A DNA stretch of 64,000 nucleotides from Daldinia sp. FL1419 (lineage: Eukaryota > Ascomycota > Sordariomycetes > Xylariales > Hypoxylaceae): positions 1-64,000 of the forward strand of contig MU623441.1 of the NCBI GenBank assembly GCA_025201765.1, written 5' to 3'. Below the pieces are notes generated by a model. It saw only the letters and a program-made list of their open reading frames with translations. It was not told where the DNA came from and ran no database searches. The position numbers were made by a program, and so were the translations under genes. Positions 34,526 to 46,319 of this stretch are shown piece by piece (position 1 is the stretch's first letter; each line of letters starts with the position of its first letter).

Positions 34526-37500
34526 TATGATCTCGCCTCGACCAAATAACTGGCCTTAAACTTTCTATAAGTAAGACATCTTTCCTTTGGTGATTTTTAG
34601 ACGTTGTTTTAATAAATCATGAATCGACATCGAGGTGGAGTGGAGTAGTGTAAGTTAATGATTTTTTTTTTATGAAAAAAAAAGAAAAAAAAAAGAAATC
34701 CACCTGGTACGTAGATAGTATTGGTGATGTTCCTGGCTAACTGGAATCAACTTTTTTATTGCATTGCGTACTACAACAACAAGCAAGGTGTCGATCTACC
34801 ATAGGAGCAAATGAGGAACGGATGTGAAATGGCGATAAGGTTGTCTGTTTTAAAACGTGGACAAGATAAGATGCCGGTGGTAGCCGGTGCGGGTAAAGTG
34901 GATGAAGAGACAGACCTGCGAGCTTGTGAAGGCGAGGGGAACATTGAAAAGCCATGGGAACCGTCTTTTGAATTTAGCTACTGTACCTACGGATGTATCG
35001 TGCCTTGCATCCTGCAGGCCAGTTTTATTTTAGAGGTCATGTAGTGCACATAGCACCGTCATATTCTAAATATTCCACTCCAAGTGTAAACTTTAAGGTA
35101 CGGTTGTAAGACATGTACCTACGCAGGTATACCTATGCGTAGTATATATACCTATGTACAAGTAACCAGGGGATCTCCCTACCTAGGTTCAGGTGCTCGA
35201 CGTAGGTATTACAAGATGTACCTATGTAGGTAGGTACTCAGAAGAAGTACCTCTATCCAATATGTAAGTACGCCTTCTAAATAATGTAGGTATGTAGGTG
35301 TCGTACACAAACTTCATGTAGGTACGGGTACCTATGTTAGGTACCTACTTACTAGACCCTGTAGACTAAAAAAGTCCAGTCTAGCCTCCTCGCTATCGAA
35401 ACCTTGGGAACCTTACCACAACGAATAATTGGTACCTTAAAGGTAGCTTAGCAGCTTGGGTACCTATTGTTGCCCGCTTCCCTTGTAGCTTTAGGAGTGA
35501 TCCGGACTGCTGGGGCGTTACACACATAAAAGTGTATTCCTAGTAAAATAATAGTCGACGAACTATGAACTTGTGTCCCGTTGCGGGTAGATCATTCCTG
35601 GGTTCTTGCCATATACATTAGGTACCTAATTACCCAAGGACGTCCGCGTTTAGAATATTATAGTCTCTCACGCCGTTGCGATATTAGCTCTTAGTTCGCC
35701 GACGCGTAAAAAGTCCTTCGTTGGGCGACGTAGGCTGCGTTTCATCTCAGCCCTGTACCTTGGCAGGGTCCTAGGATCGATGGCTTTCTGTTCGTCAGGT
35801 ACACATGGTAGATGGTACGGATGTACGATACATAATACCAATGTACAGTGGTGTACCTGGGGGATGTGGGCTGACAGCTTACAGCTTACGCACACACGGT
35901 GCCCGGCGATAACGGGTCTGGAACTTATTAGACAGATTTGGCAGTCATCTGATACAGTATTATACAGCCCTGCTTCTGAGTTAATTATGCTCCTGCAAAT
36001 GCCCCAACCGGGTAATCGAACCAGGCAAAATGCAGGAAGTAATCAGCAAAGCCAGAGATAATTGAAACCAGGCAATATAACAACGTACATATATGTTATG
36101 TACGTATATGTAACCAGTATGTATGTGCAGTAGTGCATGTAAGTCGAGATTAGCAGATTGGCAGAGGTATGACGCCACCTGCATCCCATCACCGACTAGT
36201 CCGGCTCCTTGTACATACCTAGGTATCTACATAGGTTAGGTACTTAAGAGCTTGTAGGGCATATCGATAAACGATTGTCACGATTATCGCGATTGTCGAT
36301 AGCGTCAGATCATAGCGGGGGAGGGGTGAAGACTTGAAAAGAGGGGTCTAGCCTTTTCTTTACCTGCTACGTTGATGTCTCCATCTATGTTTCCGTCTGC
36401 ATCTCCGTGTCCGTCGCCTTAGCCAAGGGCCCTAACCTGGTCGCTTAGGATGGGATAGGATAACCTGAAAAAGTCGTCGGACGTTTTACTCCCCTTGGGC
36501 ATTGATTGATTACTTGCTTTTGTTTTTTTTTTTCTTTTTTTCGCACTTGGTACTACAGTTTAATAGGTGGGCTTTGCATGAGTGTTGGGATATAACGGGT
36601 AGTTGGGGATGTAGTATAATAAACTTATTTACATTACATTAGATAGATAGGTAGGTTTGGCGATATGATGTGCGTGAAACTACCGCTGCCTGTATGGGTG
36701 CTCAGGTACAACACCATCCACTTCGCACGTCCGAGAGGGTTTATTATGTAGGAATCAGGAGTCAGATAGTATGTAGTCAGACACCAAGAAACAATGATAT
36801 TTTTGTCCATACCGAAAACTCAGCCTCGGTGAATATGGAACGGAAGGAAGTCGTCTTCCCGTTCAGCTGGATTCTTTGTTTTAAAATCTTACCTATGTTT
36901 GGGTGTTACAATAGTTGTAAAATGTCACAATACTAGGACAGGGCGGAACTTGTGTGCTATAACTAATGCAGATAATAATGTTGCATACGTGGTAGCCGGG
37001 CGGTGGATCATCAGGTACAAGAACCACGATAATGGATAAAGGAGACATCGTACACATCGTACACATGTTACACATGAACATATATAGACACACATACATA
37101 TGTTCTGGATGTTGTAGGGCAAGGAATAGGGGTTTTGGTAAGTTATTCGCGTATGTTGCAACAGAAAAAAAAGACTTCAACTTAAAGCTTGGTACGAGTC
37201 GCAACGCCTGCATGGCATTATGTACGTTAATATATAGTGCATGTAGGTAGGCAAGTAGGCAAGGAAAAAAAAAGGAAAAAAAAGGAAAAAAAAAGAAAGG
37301 CTTCCGGACAAGCGAGAATGCGAGAAGTCGAGTGGAGAAAAGTTGATGGTGTGGTGTAGTGTAAGTTGCGTATAAGTGGTTTAACTAGTCCAAGTATTCC
37401 ATATATAATTGACTGAGATTTATACAGTGGCAATTGCAATAAATAATAACTGTTAACTGGCTACTTATCCTTAAGTTCCCCAGTCCCTGTAACACTCTAT

Positions 37501-38250
37501 ACCGTCAATCCGGTTGCGATATTGTGGCAGTATGGCCTAGTATGGTAGGAATGCGGCAAAAAGCCAGTAAGATCTTCGTAGACCCGAGGAACCTTCACTC
37601 GATATCCCGATGACACGATACTCCTTGGCAGGATGTGATCCTTTTCTTAGGTGCCTACATAAGCACACAGGAACAACACAGGCACATCACAGGGTAATCT
37701 AAGCTCGAGAACATTGACCGAGTCAACACGCCTGCGCCCATCATAATGGATACTTCCCGGTAATAAAAACTGGAGGAGAGTTGTCGAATATAGATACTGG
37801 ATAGGCAGGAGTTGCGTCAGAGCGCCGAGATGACGCAGATCATAACCATATTGGGCTTAGACCATAGGAGCTCTCTCCTCAGGGTTGCAGAAACCCGACT
37901 GTCGAACAAAGACATCGTTTAAAGAAGCTCACACGTTATTAAAAATGCATCTTCCCTCCATTGTTTAGTTTAAGCTTATCGGCGGTTTATACACCTCACC
38001 CATAGGTTTCGATGAGGTCCAAGTATGGGGCGTAGTATATGAAAGCTCCAGAAAAAAAGGGTAGCATGAAGATAAACCCGACTGAATTTATTTTTGACTG
38101 GGTACTTAGATAGTCTTGAGCAGGCCCGGGGCGGTACTCACCTGGCTTTAGACAAGCTTACTTTGCTGCTATTATCGTAGGAAGAAGAAAAACGGATCAA
38201 GTTTGGAAGATTCGACTTATTAGTATGTAGTCCTGTGAGAGCCTAAGACA

Positions 38251-38400
38251 ATGCGTCTGACTGATCGCGATGCTAGTCGTAAAAGTTTCCCTAAACCGGT
38301 GCCGAATCGTTATGGAGAGTTGGGACCGAGCGGGAGCCGGTTGTCTTCGGATGTGCTTGGTGATGTCCAGGAAGAAGAGTTGACAGGATTCAACTTATAA
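38251..38400 (+). CDS. possible small ORF, 49 aa
   Basis: ATG at 38251 to TAA at 38400. The peptide is highly charged and not low-complexity (starts MRLTDRDASRKSFPKPVPNR, ends QEEELTGFNL). An in-frame TGA lies 15 bases upstream, so the frame starts at this ATG. No family recognised. It could be a short gene, an exon of a split gene or chance. Confidence 0.25.
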   Translation: MRLTDRDASRKSFPKPVPNRYGELGPSGSRLSSDVLGDVQEEELTGFNL

Positions 38401-38625
38401 GTAAGCGGTCAGACCGGTTATACAGCAGATGACCACGCCCGCCACGGAGGTGACGAATATTCGGGACAGCCAGGAACATGAATTTTATTTTACCATGCCG
38501 TACCAATTCTTCTGTAACAATCTAAGAAGAGAAAAACCATGGAGATGCCGCCGATCAGACGCATGCACCTAGGTTAGTGATTATAGTAGTTCTATAGTCA
38601 GGCCTAACACCTCCTTATGCCTTGT

Positions 38626-38651
38626 AAAAAAAAAAAAAAAAAAAAAAAAAA
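38626..38651 (+). repeat. poly-A tract, 26 nt
   Basis: Uninterrupted A run in intergenic DNA, preceded by CCTTGT; no retroposon body recognised in front of it. Confidence 0.9.
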
Positions 38652-38816
38652 GCTGAGGCGCGAGAAGCAAGAGTTTTATACTAACTAATGCAACTAACAC
38701 AATTAGTATCTTCGCAATGCAGGTTAAGATGCTAAGATCCATGATGTATCTTTTTCCTTAATACTTGTAACGGCGGCTACTTGTGGGGTCGGAGAATAGG
38801 GATCGATACATGTATG

Positions 38817-38862
38817 CGATGGGATGTGCGATGCGCGATGTGCGATGTGCGATGAACGATGA
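38817..38862. repeat. tandem GATGTGC-like repeat
   Basis: Degenerate 7-8 bp units (GCGATGTGCGATGTGCGATG) repeated about six times. Confidence 0.7.
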
Positions 38863-39388
38863 GAGAGGAACTACAGACGGAAGGTTGATGTGAGAAACAA
38901 CGGTAGGAACATCCATGAACTTGATCCCATGATTCCTTTTTCTCCCATCGTACCCGAATCCGGGGGAGTTTCCCTGGAACACAAGACTACGCTAACATTC
39001 CAGCCAATCAAATCAAGAACGTTGTTTTTTATAGAACAGACGTACCCCTGTCAACTTGAGTAGTGTATGTAAGTCTATGCCTTGTCTATCTTGTCCCTGT
39101 CCTGACTTTCCTAGCGCTAGAGAACGGGTACCTAGTAGATACCTCGCAGGGGTCATTACGCAGGCGCAACAGGGAGACAGGGAGGCGTACAGAGAATACA
39201 TGGTAGTAGCTTGCCCCTGTAGGAGCCCCAGCCCCTCGCACCAACAGCGAATTAATAAAATAAAAACGGGATAGGCTCACAAGGCAAAACCCCTCCTTCC
39301 TCCATCTGTTTGCCCCTCCTTTTGCTCCCCCTCGACCCTCTCCAACACTAAAAGCTCTCTCTTATTACTCAATAAGACCCATCCCACC

Positions 39389-39417
39389 AAAAAAAAAAAA
39401 AAAAAAAAAAAAAAAAA
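39389..39417 (+). repeat. poly-A tract, 29 nt
   Basis: Uninterrupted A run followed by GCCCCCC. Confidence 0.9.
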
Positions 39418-41726
39418 GCCCCCCAAAAAAACCCGTAAACCCACTCCGGAGAGAGCAAAAAGGAAAACCGTTCTTCTTTGTAATATGTGATATAATTATT
39501 ATCTATGCGGCTGGAATCCTTCACAATCAAGTCCGCAACAATTTTCAATAAGACAGAAAAGCTAAACTGTCGTAATTACTTTAGTAGCTTTTCATTTTCT
39601 TTTATTTTTTTCATCTTCTTCCCCTTCCAACCTATACGCCCATCGTCGCTTAACTTACCGATTACGATCATTCTTCTGTTTTCAGCCTCTCGCGTGGTAT
39701 TGCGAGAGAGAAGCATGATCGCGAGACCGATTCCGCTAAACCTATACAGACTGCCTTACATATCAACCTAGTGTTCCTAGCTATGTGAAGGGGGGCTTCT
39801 GTCGTTCGATGACCTCACTAGCGTATCGTTGTTGTCGAACTGAATGGATATTCCTGCGTCGCTAACGAATAAACTGCGCCGATAAATAGCGATAGTAGCG
39901 ATAATAGCGATAATTAACCACATCACATATCCACTCTACTGTACGTTCGTCCCTCTCTTGTCCCTCTTTAATCCACTTTACCAGGTACACACACACGCAT
40001 ACGCTTCGTATAGCTCTTCATTCGTGCATATTCCCATACTTTGCCAAGCCTTCTCAAGTGTCAACTTGTCCCCGTCAAATTGAGTGAGGCCTTAGGTGGT
40101 CTTTTTTCTCTCTCCTCTCGTTCCCCTGTCTTTCTATTGTCTTTTTTCTTTTTTTTTCCTCTTTTTTTCTTCTTCTTGTCAATTCATAAAAGAAGGAGAA
40201 GAAGAAAAAAAATACGCGGTAATGTACATGCAAAATACAATGGTACATCATATAGGTAGCGTATACCTAACGCCCTCCGTATTCTGTACAACATTACAAT
40301 AGACAAGAGCAATTTAGCAGCATAACAGCAACGAATACCTCTATTAGTAGCAGCTTAGGAGCATGGCTACATAACTACTACTTATGTACACACTCTACTA
40401 CCTACATACACGCTTGCGTTCCCACGTACGCACACATACATGTCTAATTTAAATTTACAAACTTACATATAATTCATATAGTTATGATAACCTCCATATA
40501 ATTACATTACATCCTAATACCATACTTTATTTCATTTTACTTTATTTTTGAAAAATCATTCACCAGTATACATATAACTACATATACATACATGCGTCTT
40601 TCCCGACTTTGACTAGGGAACCCCATCTATCTGGGCCACTGTCAAAGCCGACCATCCCAACCCTCTTCATCCCTCCTCTTGTCTACCTTGCCTACCTGGT
40701 CTACCTTGTCTACTTTGGCTACCTACCTATCTCATCATCTTGCTTCATCGCCCCTCCAACATATTTTTTTCCGCTTCGGATCCCCCTCTCTCTCATCACC
40801 ACATCCCTTGCCACTTACTTACCTTATTTTTTTTTCCCTTTCCTCTTTCCCTTACACAATATCAATATCATTCACCTAACAAGTAACAAGTCAAGGTTTC
40901 AGTGGTCTCCTATCATAAAAACTTATTGGAACAAGTTCTTCGGTTAGCTCTCAAATCGGAGACCCGCACGAATTTATTCGGCTCTCGTCCACTTTCAGCT
41001 TGATCGACCCCGACTCCTACTTCTGGACCCAGCCTCCTCGGTGGTTGGCTAGTCCCTGGCCTAGACTGTCCCTGGCTCTTTGTTCTCACTCGTCGTTCGG
41101 GATGAATGCGCGCTCAGTCAAAGCACGGTAACTGGTTAGAAAAAATAATAATAATAATAACCCACTGCGAAAAAAAAAAATAAAACATATCTTCTTTATT
41201 GAGGATATTTTTATCGCACCCAACTTAAAGGTACACATCTTCGAATTCTCTACCACCTGTGGTCGCAACATTCCAAGGACGGACATTCGTCATTCTTGAA
41301 CCTGTTCCGTTTTAAGCCCATCTGTCTCAGTTTCAGCCGTTGCCCGCTCGACCTGACTCGAACTCCCTCCCCACCGAGAATTCCCGGCAGCTCAGCACAC
41401 ATCACTGGCAACACAATTACTTCCAAAATATCATTACCCGTTGGTCCGCGAGGAACAAAAAAAAACTGCGAATGAATTATATCAATCTTTCATCATCGCC
41501 CCCCTTCTCTTCTCCCTTTTCTTCTACCACCCTAGCCGCCGCATTACTCCCTGGTCGTTTTAATTCATCGCCATTCGTCCTTATCGTCCCTGTTACTTTT
41601 CTCGAAAGGCTCACCTTGGATATCTAGACTCGGTAAAGTCGAGGCCACACAAGCAATCTGAAAACACCAGCTTGCCTACTAGGGCCGACAGCTAGTCAAT
41701 ATCTAGCGGACATTGGGAAGTGTGCT

Positions 41727-43787
41727 ATGGCGGCTACTTTTCGGCCTGTCAATACACCCATGGCGATTGAAGTAAAGAAAGATGATGGGGCGGCGCGGTC
41801 GCCCACAACACCGACCCCGACAAAGGCCACCTTTAACCAGCGACCGCTACCGACGTCACCGTTCCCTCAAGCAGTCCAAATTCCGGAGAGCATCGATGAA
41901 AAGCAAACTCCAAAACAAGCACCTAAACGAGAAAACTCTCAACTTGCTAGAAAGTCGCGAGGGGTATCCGAAGACGTTGACATGGACGAGTTAGAGGGAG
42001 AAAATCATGGAGAGGATGGTGCAGCGTCGGATGATGAGAGCGTGAATGCAGATGGAACTAAGTCAAATAAGAAGAAGAAATCGCAACGATTTTACTGCAC
42101 TGAGTATCCGCCTTGTAATCTGAGCTTTACAAGAAGCGAGCATTTGGCTCGGCATATCCGGTATGACTTTGCGACCTTTTTTTTTCTTTCTATTCTTTCT
42201 TTCTTTCTTTTCTTTCGAGAAGGATCGCAGCTAACGATTCCTAGGAAACATACTGGAGAGCGGCCATTCCAGTGTCATTGTTCGAGACGGTTTTCGCGGC
42301 TAGATAACCTACGACAGCATGCACAGACTGTACACGTTAACGAAGACATACCTATAGATTCCCTTGCCGCCACAGGTACAAGGTTTCAAAGACAGATTCG
42401 AACTGATCGAGTGCGACAGCCCGGGAGAGCTCGTGCGGCCACAGCGGGAAGCATGGGTTCCCCGCCCCGTGGTCATGGCAAATCCCTTTCCACCTCAAGT
42501 ATTAGTTCCGTTGGTTCAACTTTCAGCGCTCGCGATGACGTGCGCCGCAGACCGCCTCCTCTAGTGATGGCAGATACGCGATCTCGGCTTTCTATCGAAA
42601 CTTACCATACTCCTGAAAACGCATATGCCTATCGACCACCATCTCCGAGTGATTTTAGTACGCCGACATCAGCAACCTTTTCAACGGGTCAGAATAGTCC
42701 TCGATGGGGGTCCGCCATTGCATCCCCGAATTCTTCCCATCCTAGACCTCAAAGTATATACGCCGGTGGACATAGAACTCCAGGTCGTCGCTTGAGCGTG
42801 CCATCCGGTGGTATACCCTTCCAATCCCCCCAAGGAGTTCCTCTAGGCCGCCCTCTCTTTGGTCCAGGTACAATGAACACCTCAAACCCCGGTGCTTTTT
42901 CTCCGACCGGAAGCATGATAGCCTCTCCCACATCCTCAATATTTTCGTCGAGACGTGAGTCTACATCACAAACAGAGGATTGGCGCCGTCGTACATGGCA
43001 TCCGGACTCGACGAATTTCAGCACCGTGACCAGTAGTAGCCGCCTAAATAACGTCATAACGCCATCACAATTCCAAGGACCTATTCCTGTCCCGCAACAG
43101 CAAAATACGCCACTCCGATTACCTGGGATAGAATCTTTTGGTCCCCTTCCTCATCGTCCAGCATCTCCCGTTAGGAGGAACCCATCCCCCATGATAGTCG
43201 ACTCCGAAGTTGCCCATCCACCGCCACCAATGCTGCCCTTGGCTCACTCCGGAGATGCCGAAGAAAGACGCAATACAGCCCACTGGGATATGGGCTTACA
43301 TCGAGGTCTAACCCGCTTGGATATCACATCCAATCCACCGCCCGCGGATGGAGCTGGTGTTTGGGTACGCGAGACTAACCGTACCGCCGAGGTCGAGGTA
43401 GACCGAATGAGAACAAATCCACCGACCGTACGATTTAACGAGCCCGTAGTAGTTGACAGCAGGCCTCCTGGTGCCGTCGCTCCTCCTAGGGCATATCATC
43501 AACACACCATGTCCGCGCCCTTAATCGCTACTTCAAGAGAGTCTAAGAGGCGTGGTTGGTATAATGGGCCCGTAACAGTTCACGCCGATGCTCCACCTGA
43601 GAAGATAGCGCGGGTAGACCGGATGGTTCACCCAAATATAACCGAGTTTACCGGCTTCCCGGCTAGAGAAAGCACCGTCAATCCCCAAACCAGACAAGAG
43701 AGTGCCGGTGAACGAGACAACATGCTACGGCTGCAGGCCCTCGTAGCAGTTGCAACAAGCGAAGGAAACGCGACGACTGCATACTAG
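41727..43787 (+). CDS. C2H2 zinc-finger transcription factor
   Basis: Exons 41727-42160 and 42245-43787 give 658 residues. The 84-nt intron (GTATGA...TCCTAG) splits an Arg codon and restores the linker [11 protein letters not shown] between two fingers. Finger 1 is C124-x5-C130-x12-H143-x3-H147. Finger 2, after HTGERPFQ, is a C-x1-C-x12-H-x4-H form ([20 protein letters not shown]), followed by VHVNEDIP. The flanks are an acidic N-terminal segment ([15 protein letters not shown]), a basic KKKK stretch before finger 1 and a long Ser/Pro-rich disordered tail. The [20 protein letters not shown] motif is conserved in a Pezizomycotina family, but I cannot name the orthologue. The intron is a multiple of three and has no stop, so unspliced mRNA would stay open. 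Confidence 0.88.
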   Translation: [686 protein letters not shown]

Positions 43788-44867
43788 GATTATAGTTCGT
43801 CTGGCTTTCCATTGCGTAAATAATCAATCCAAGCACCACACCTAACGACTATACTGGCAACTACCTACCATATCCGGTTAACTATTATAGCCCGTCGATT
43901 TTCCTGCCGATTACAGTGGGTTTACGAGACTCATGATTTCTCTTGGTCATCTATTTTCTTAGAATCAAGCATCCGCATGATACACGATCGTTACTCGATT
44001 TATGAATATACCATTTTCTATCTGTCTTGCTGTGCGGTCTTTCAGTTGCATTTAACATTGGATCGGATTATATTATGGCGGCACGGACTGGCGTTGAGGG
44101 CGGAGGAATTTGTTTGCGACCGGGAGAGCGAGAACTAGTCATGCTCATTCGTTGCGTGGCAGATGATTGCTCTTTCTCTCCCATACTTTCTGTGATTCTT
44201 GAAGAATCCTCTCGTTTTCCTTTTGCCTTGGATAGGTCGGCCGCCATGGACTTACACAAGATAGGGGCACTAGCGATGATTTTCTAACTGATGATTAATG
44301 ACACGAACCTGATACCCATTCATTTCAAGATGAGGGGAATCGCAAGACGGGGGAACTAATAATGGTCTTTCGCATATCCTCTTTTGCGTAGTCACAGGTG
44401 TAGAGTTTCTTCGTGGAGCTTTACCGACCTACCACTTCGCTTATTAGACAAGAGCAGAGACTTTTTCATTTGAAAGGGCCGGGGCAGCCGGGATACTTGC
44501 GTCCTGAGGGATTGATACCCCAAGTTTCTGTTGGATACTATCGGATTTGTCATTTCCTTCGTTATTATTCTAGTATATGATTTTGAATATACTCGTTAAG
44601 ACGATTGCTCGAATTTTAGGACTGGTAACGCAGATAGATAATCACAGCTCTCGTTCAGTATTCAATCTATCCTATCTTGACTACGGGCATGGTGAGAACA
44701 TGATGATGAACATTAAGAGTACTTTGAATGCCTTTGCAAAGGGCATAATTGGGTAATGTTGCCCACATTCCCTAAATCCGCCGTTTGAGACCCCAATATC
44801 CTCTCATATTCGTTCCCGTTACATATACAGGTTTAAGGACGTTTTACCTGGGCATTACTTCCTCCCC
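43788..44867. other. intergenic between C2H2 gene and MFS gene
   Basis: The 3' regions of two convergent genes. It contains one possible small minus-strand frame (44068-44250) described separately; otherwise nothing. Confidence 0.5.
44068..44250 (-). CDS. possible small ORF, 60 aa
   Basis: From ATG 44250 (context TCCATGGCG, good). The peptide is hydrophilic, rich in Lys, Glu, Ser and Arg (MAADLSKAKGKREDSSRITE ... SRSPGRKQIPPPSTPVRAA). Disordered and basic, no known motif. It could be a small nuclear-type protein or chance. Confidence 0.25.
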   Translation of the reverse strand, partial: SMAADLSKAKGKREDSSRITESMGEKEQSSATQRMSMTSSRSPGRKQIPPPSTPVRAAII

Positions 44868-46319
44868 TTATAACAGATGGGCGCGATTACACGGAGGCTT
44901 CCCACCAATAACGAAAAAGGATAGAATAGCCGTGATAGCTGATACGACAGCAAAGACTAGATTCATATTACCGTAGCCAACCCGGTCACGAAGAGCACCT
45001 GCTACGACGGGGCCGATGGTAAGCCCTGTGCAGAAGAATAACGAGTTAAAGCCGTACAATTGGGCGTACGGGCCATTCGCACCAAAGAAGCCCGGGTTAG
45101 CCCGATCAAACCTCCCAACAACATCACTCGCCTCGACCACACTTGGCGAACCAATGATAGCCAGGCCGATGCCATTTAGAGCCAACATGGCACAGTATAG
45201 AATAATATTGCTTGTGCCAGACAGAATATTATCCGACGGAAGTCGGAGTAAAACGAGGGAGGGAACCAGATATCCGAATCCAACGACGGCTACGACCTTT
45301 GTACCATATCTGTCCACCGCCCACCCCGCCACGGGGCCTAGTATAAGATAGGGAACATCTAGAGCAATAAATAAGAGCCCTGCTTGGAGGGATGTAAATT
45401 TAAAGAGACTCTGTGCTTCGGTCGGAATAGTAGCGTCAAAGACGGCAAGGAGGGAGGCCTGAACGAACGCTAGGCCCATGCCTACAAGGAGCCTGGGGCT
45501 TCGGAAGCAAACTAGTATTGGGAACGCTCGAACAATTCGGTTAGGTTCGTGTCGAATCTTGTATATTTCGTTATCTTCCACGTTTTTGTTAGGTAGTAAA
45601 TTGTCTCGCTCAGTTGCATCCTGATGATCGGAGGCTTCTTCGCCTCTCTGTGCTCCCTGCGCTCCAGCTTGAGCATCCGGTGCTCTATCAAGATTGTACT
45701 TGGCTGCCGTCTTTTTCTCTACCACCAGGAGTCGCATGAGGAAATCAAGTCCTAGAGCACCAGCTGCTACACCGAAAACACCGGTGTATCCGGTCTTCTC
45801 GTACAGCACACCGCCGATAACCGGTGCCATCAGTTCGCCCACGGAGATGAAGGAGAATATGGACCCAACAACCTTCCCCAGATTCTGCGGTCCAACGGTG
45901 TCCATGACCATGACGAGCCCTATGGTCCAGACCACTGCCGCACTGACTCCTTGAAGAACCCTAGCGACGAAGAGCACGGATATGCTTTGCCCCAGCGCTA
46001 ACATGATGGTTGCTGCTAGCAGAGCAGCCAAGCCGCTTAGAAAGGGCCCCCTCCGCGAGTTCGTTCGATCTGCGATCCAACCGGCTGGGACGGAAGAGAC
46101 GACCGAAGCGCCTGCATACACGGCCAAGAGGTTGGATGCATAAGACTGTATCTCATCTTCTGGTACTGATAGCCTATGGCGTAACACGAAGGGCAAAACC
46201 GGAACTACCAATCCGTATAAGAATAAATCAGTGAACAGACCAACCGCAACTGTGGCGATGATGAATAGGGTATTAGAACGCCAGCGGAGAGCCCAAGGGG
46301 GGCTTTTATCAGACGCCAT
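44868..46319 (-). CDS. MFS transporter, DHA1-type
   Basis: An intronless frame of 483 residues with 12 predicted spans. The first is FIIATVAVGLFTDLFLYGLVVPVLPF. The loop after TM2 carries the MFS signature GWIADRTNSRRGPFLSG, and TM5 holds the antiporter-type ISVGELMAPVIGGVLYEKTG. A hydrophilic central loop (about 205-262, Ala/Gln/Asp-rich) divides the halves. The second half has GWAVDRYGTKVV and IIGSPSVVEASDVV. The overall pattern resembles the VMAT/tetracycline-resistance-like DHA1 proteins common in fungi. It is probably a plasma-membrane proton antiporter for small molecules; the substrate is unknown. Confidence 0.85.
   Translation of the reverse strand: MASDKSPPWALRWRSNTLFIIATVAVGLFTDLFLYGLVVPVLPFVLRHRLSVPEDEIQSYASNLLAVYAGASVVSSVPAGWIADRTNSRRGPFLSGLAALLAATIMLALGQSISVLFVARVLQGVSAAVVWTIGLVMVMDTVGPQNLGKVVGSIFSFISVGELMAPVIGGVLYEKTGYTGVFGVAAGALGLDFLMRLLVVEKKTAAKYNLDRAPDAQAGAQGAQRGEEASDHQDATERDNLLPNKNVEDNEIYKIRHEPNRIVRAFPILVCFRSPRLLVGMGLAFVQASLLAVFDATIPTEAQSLFKFTSLQAGLLFIALDVPYLILGPVAGWAVDRYGTKVVAVVGFGYLVPSLVLLRLPSDNILSGTSNIILYCAMLALNGIGLAIIGSPSVVEASDVVGRFDRANPGFFGANGPYAQLYGFNSLFFCTGLTIGPVVAGALRDRVGYGNMNLVFAVVSAITAILSFFVIGGKPPCNRAHLL

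Larger units (their letters stand above)
32380..41726. other. 9.3-kb stretch without a convincing gene
   Basis: Contents by eye: CCTACCTAGGTAGG-type motifs (35110-35370, 36210-36240); poly-A at 38626-38651 and 39389-39417; (TA)n at 34504-34525; CA-rich repeats at 34360-34400; GATGTGC-type tandem at 38817-38862; pyrimidine-rich tracts at 39590-39630, 40100-40170 and 40670-40850. The last part may be the long promoter and 5' UTR of the C2H2 gene. Predicted frames are short and low-complexity. One 49-codon frame (38251-38400) looks more protein-like. Confidence 0.5.

Noticed and set aside
35998..36090. GGTTCGATTACC on the minus strand as a possible tRNA T-arm
   Set aside because: The stem next to it does not pair, and no matching acceptor stem, D-arm or anticodon arm is found 70 bases away.
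38581..38651. Poly-A run as the tail of a SINE or LINE
   Set aside because: No conserved body, internal promoter boxes or target duplication seen.
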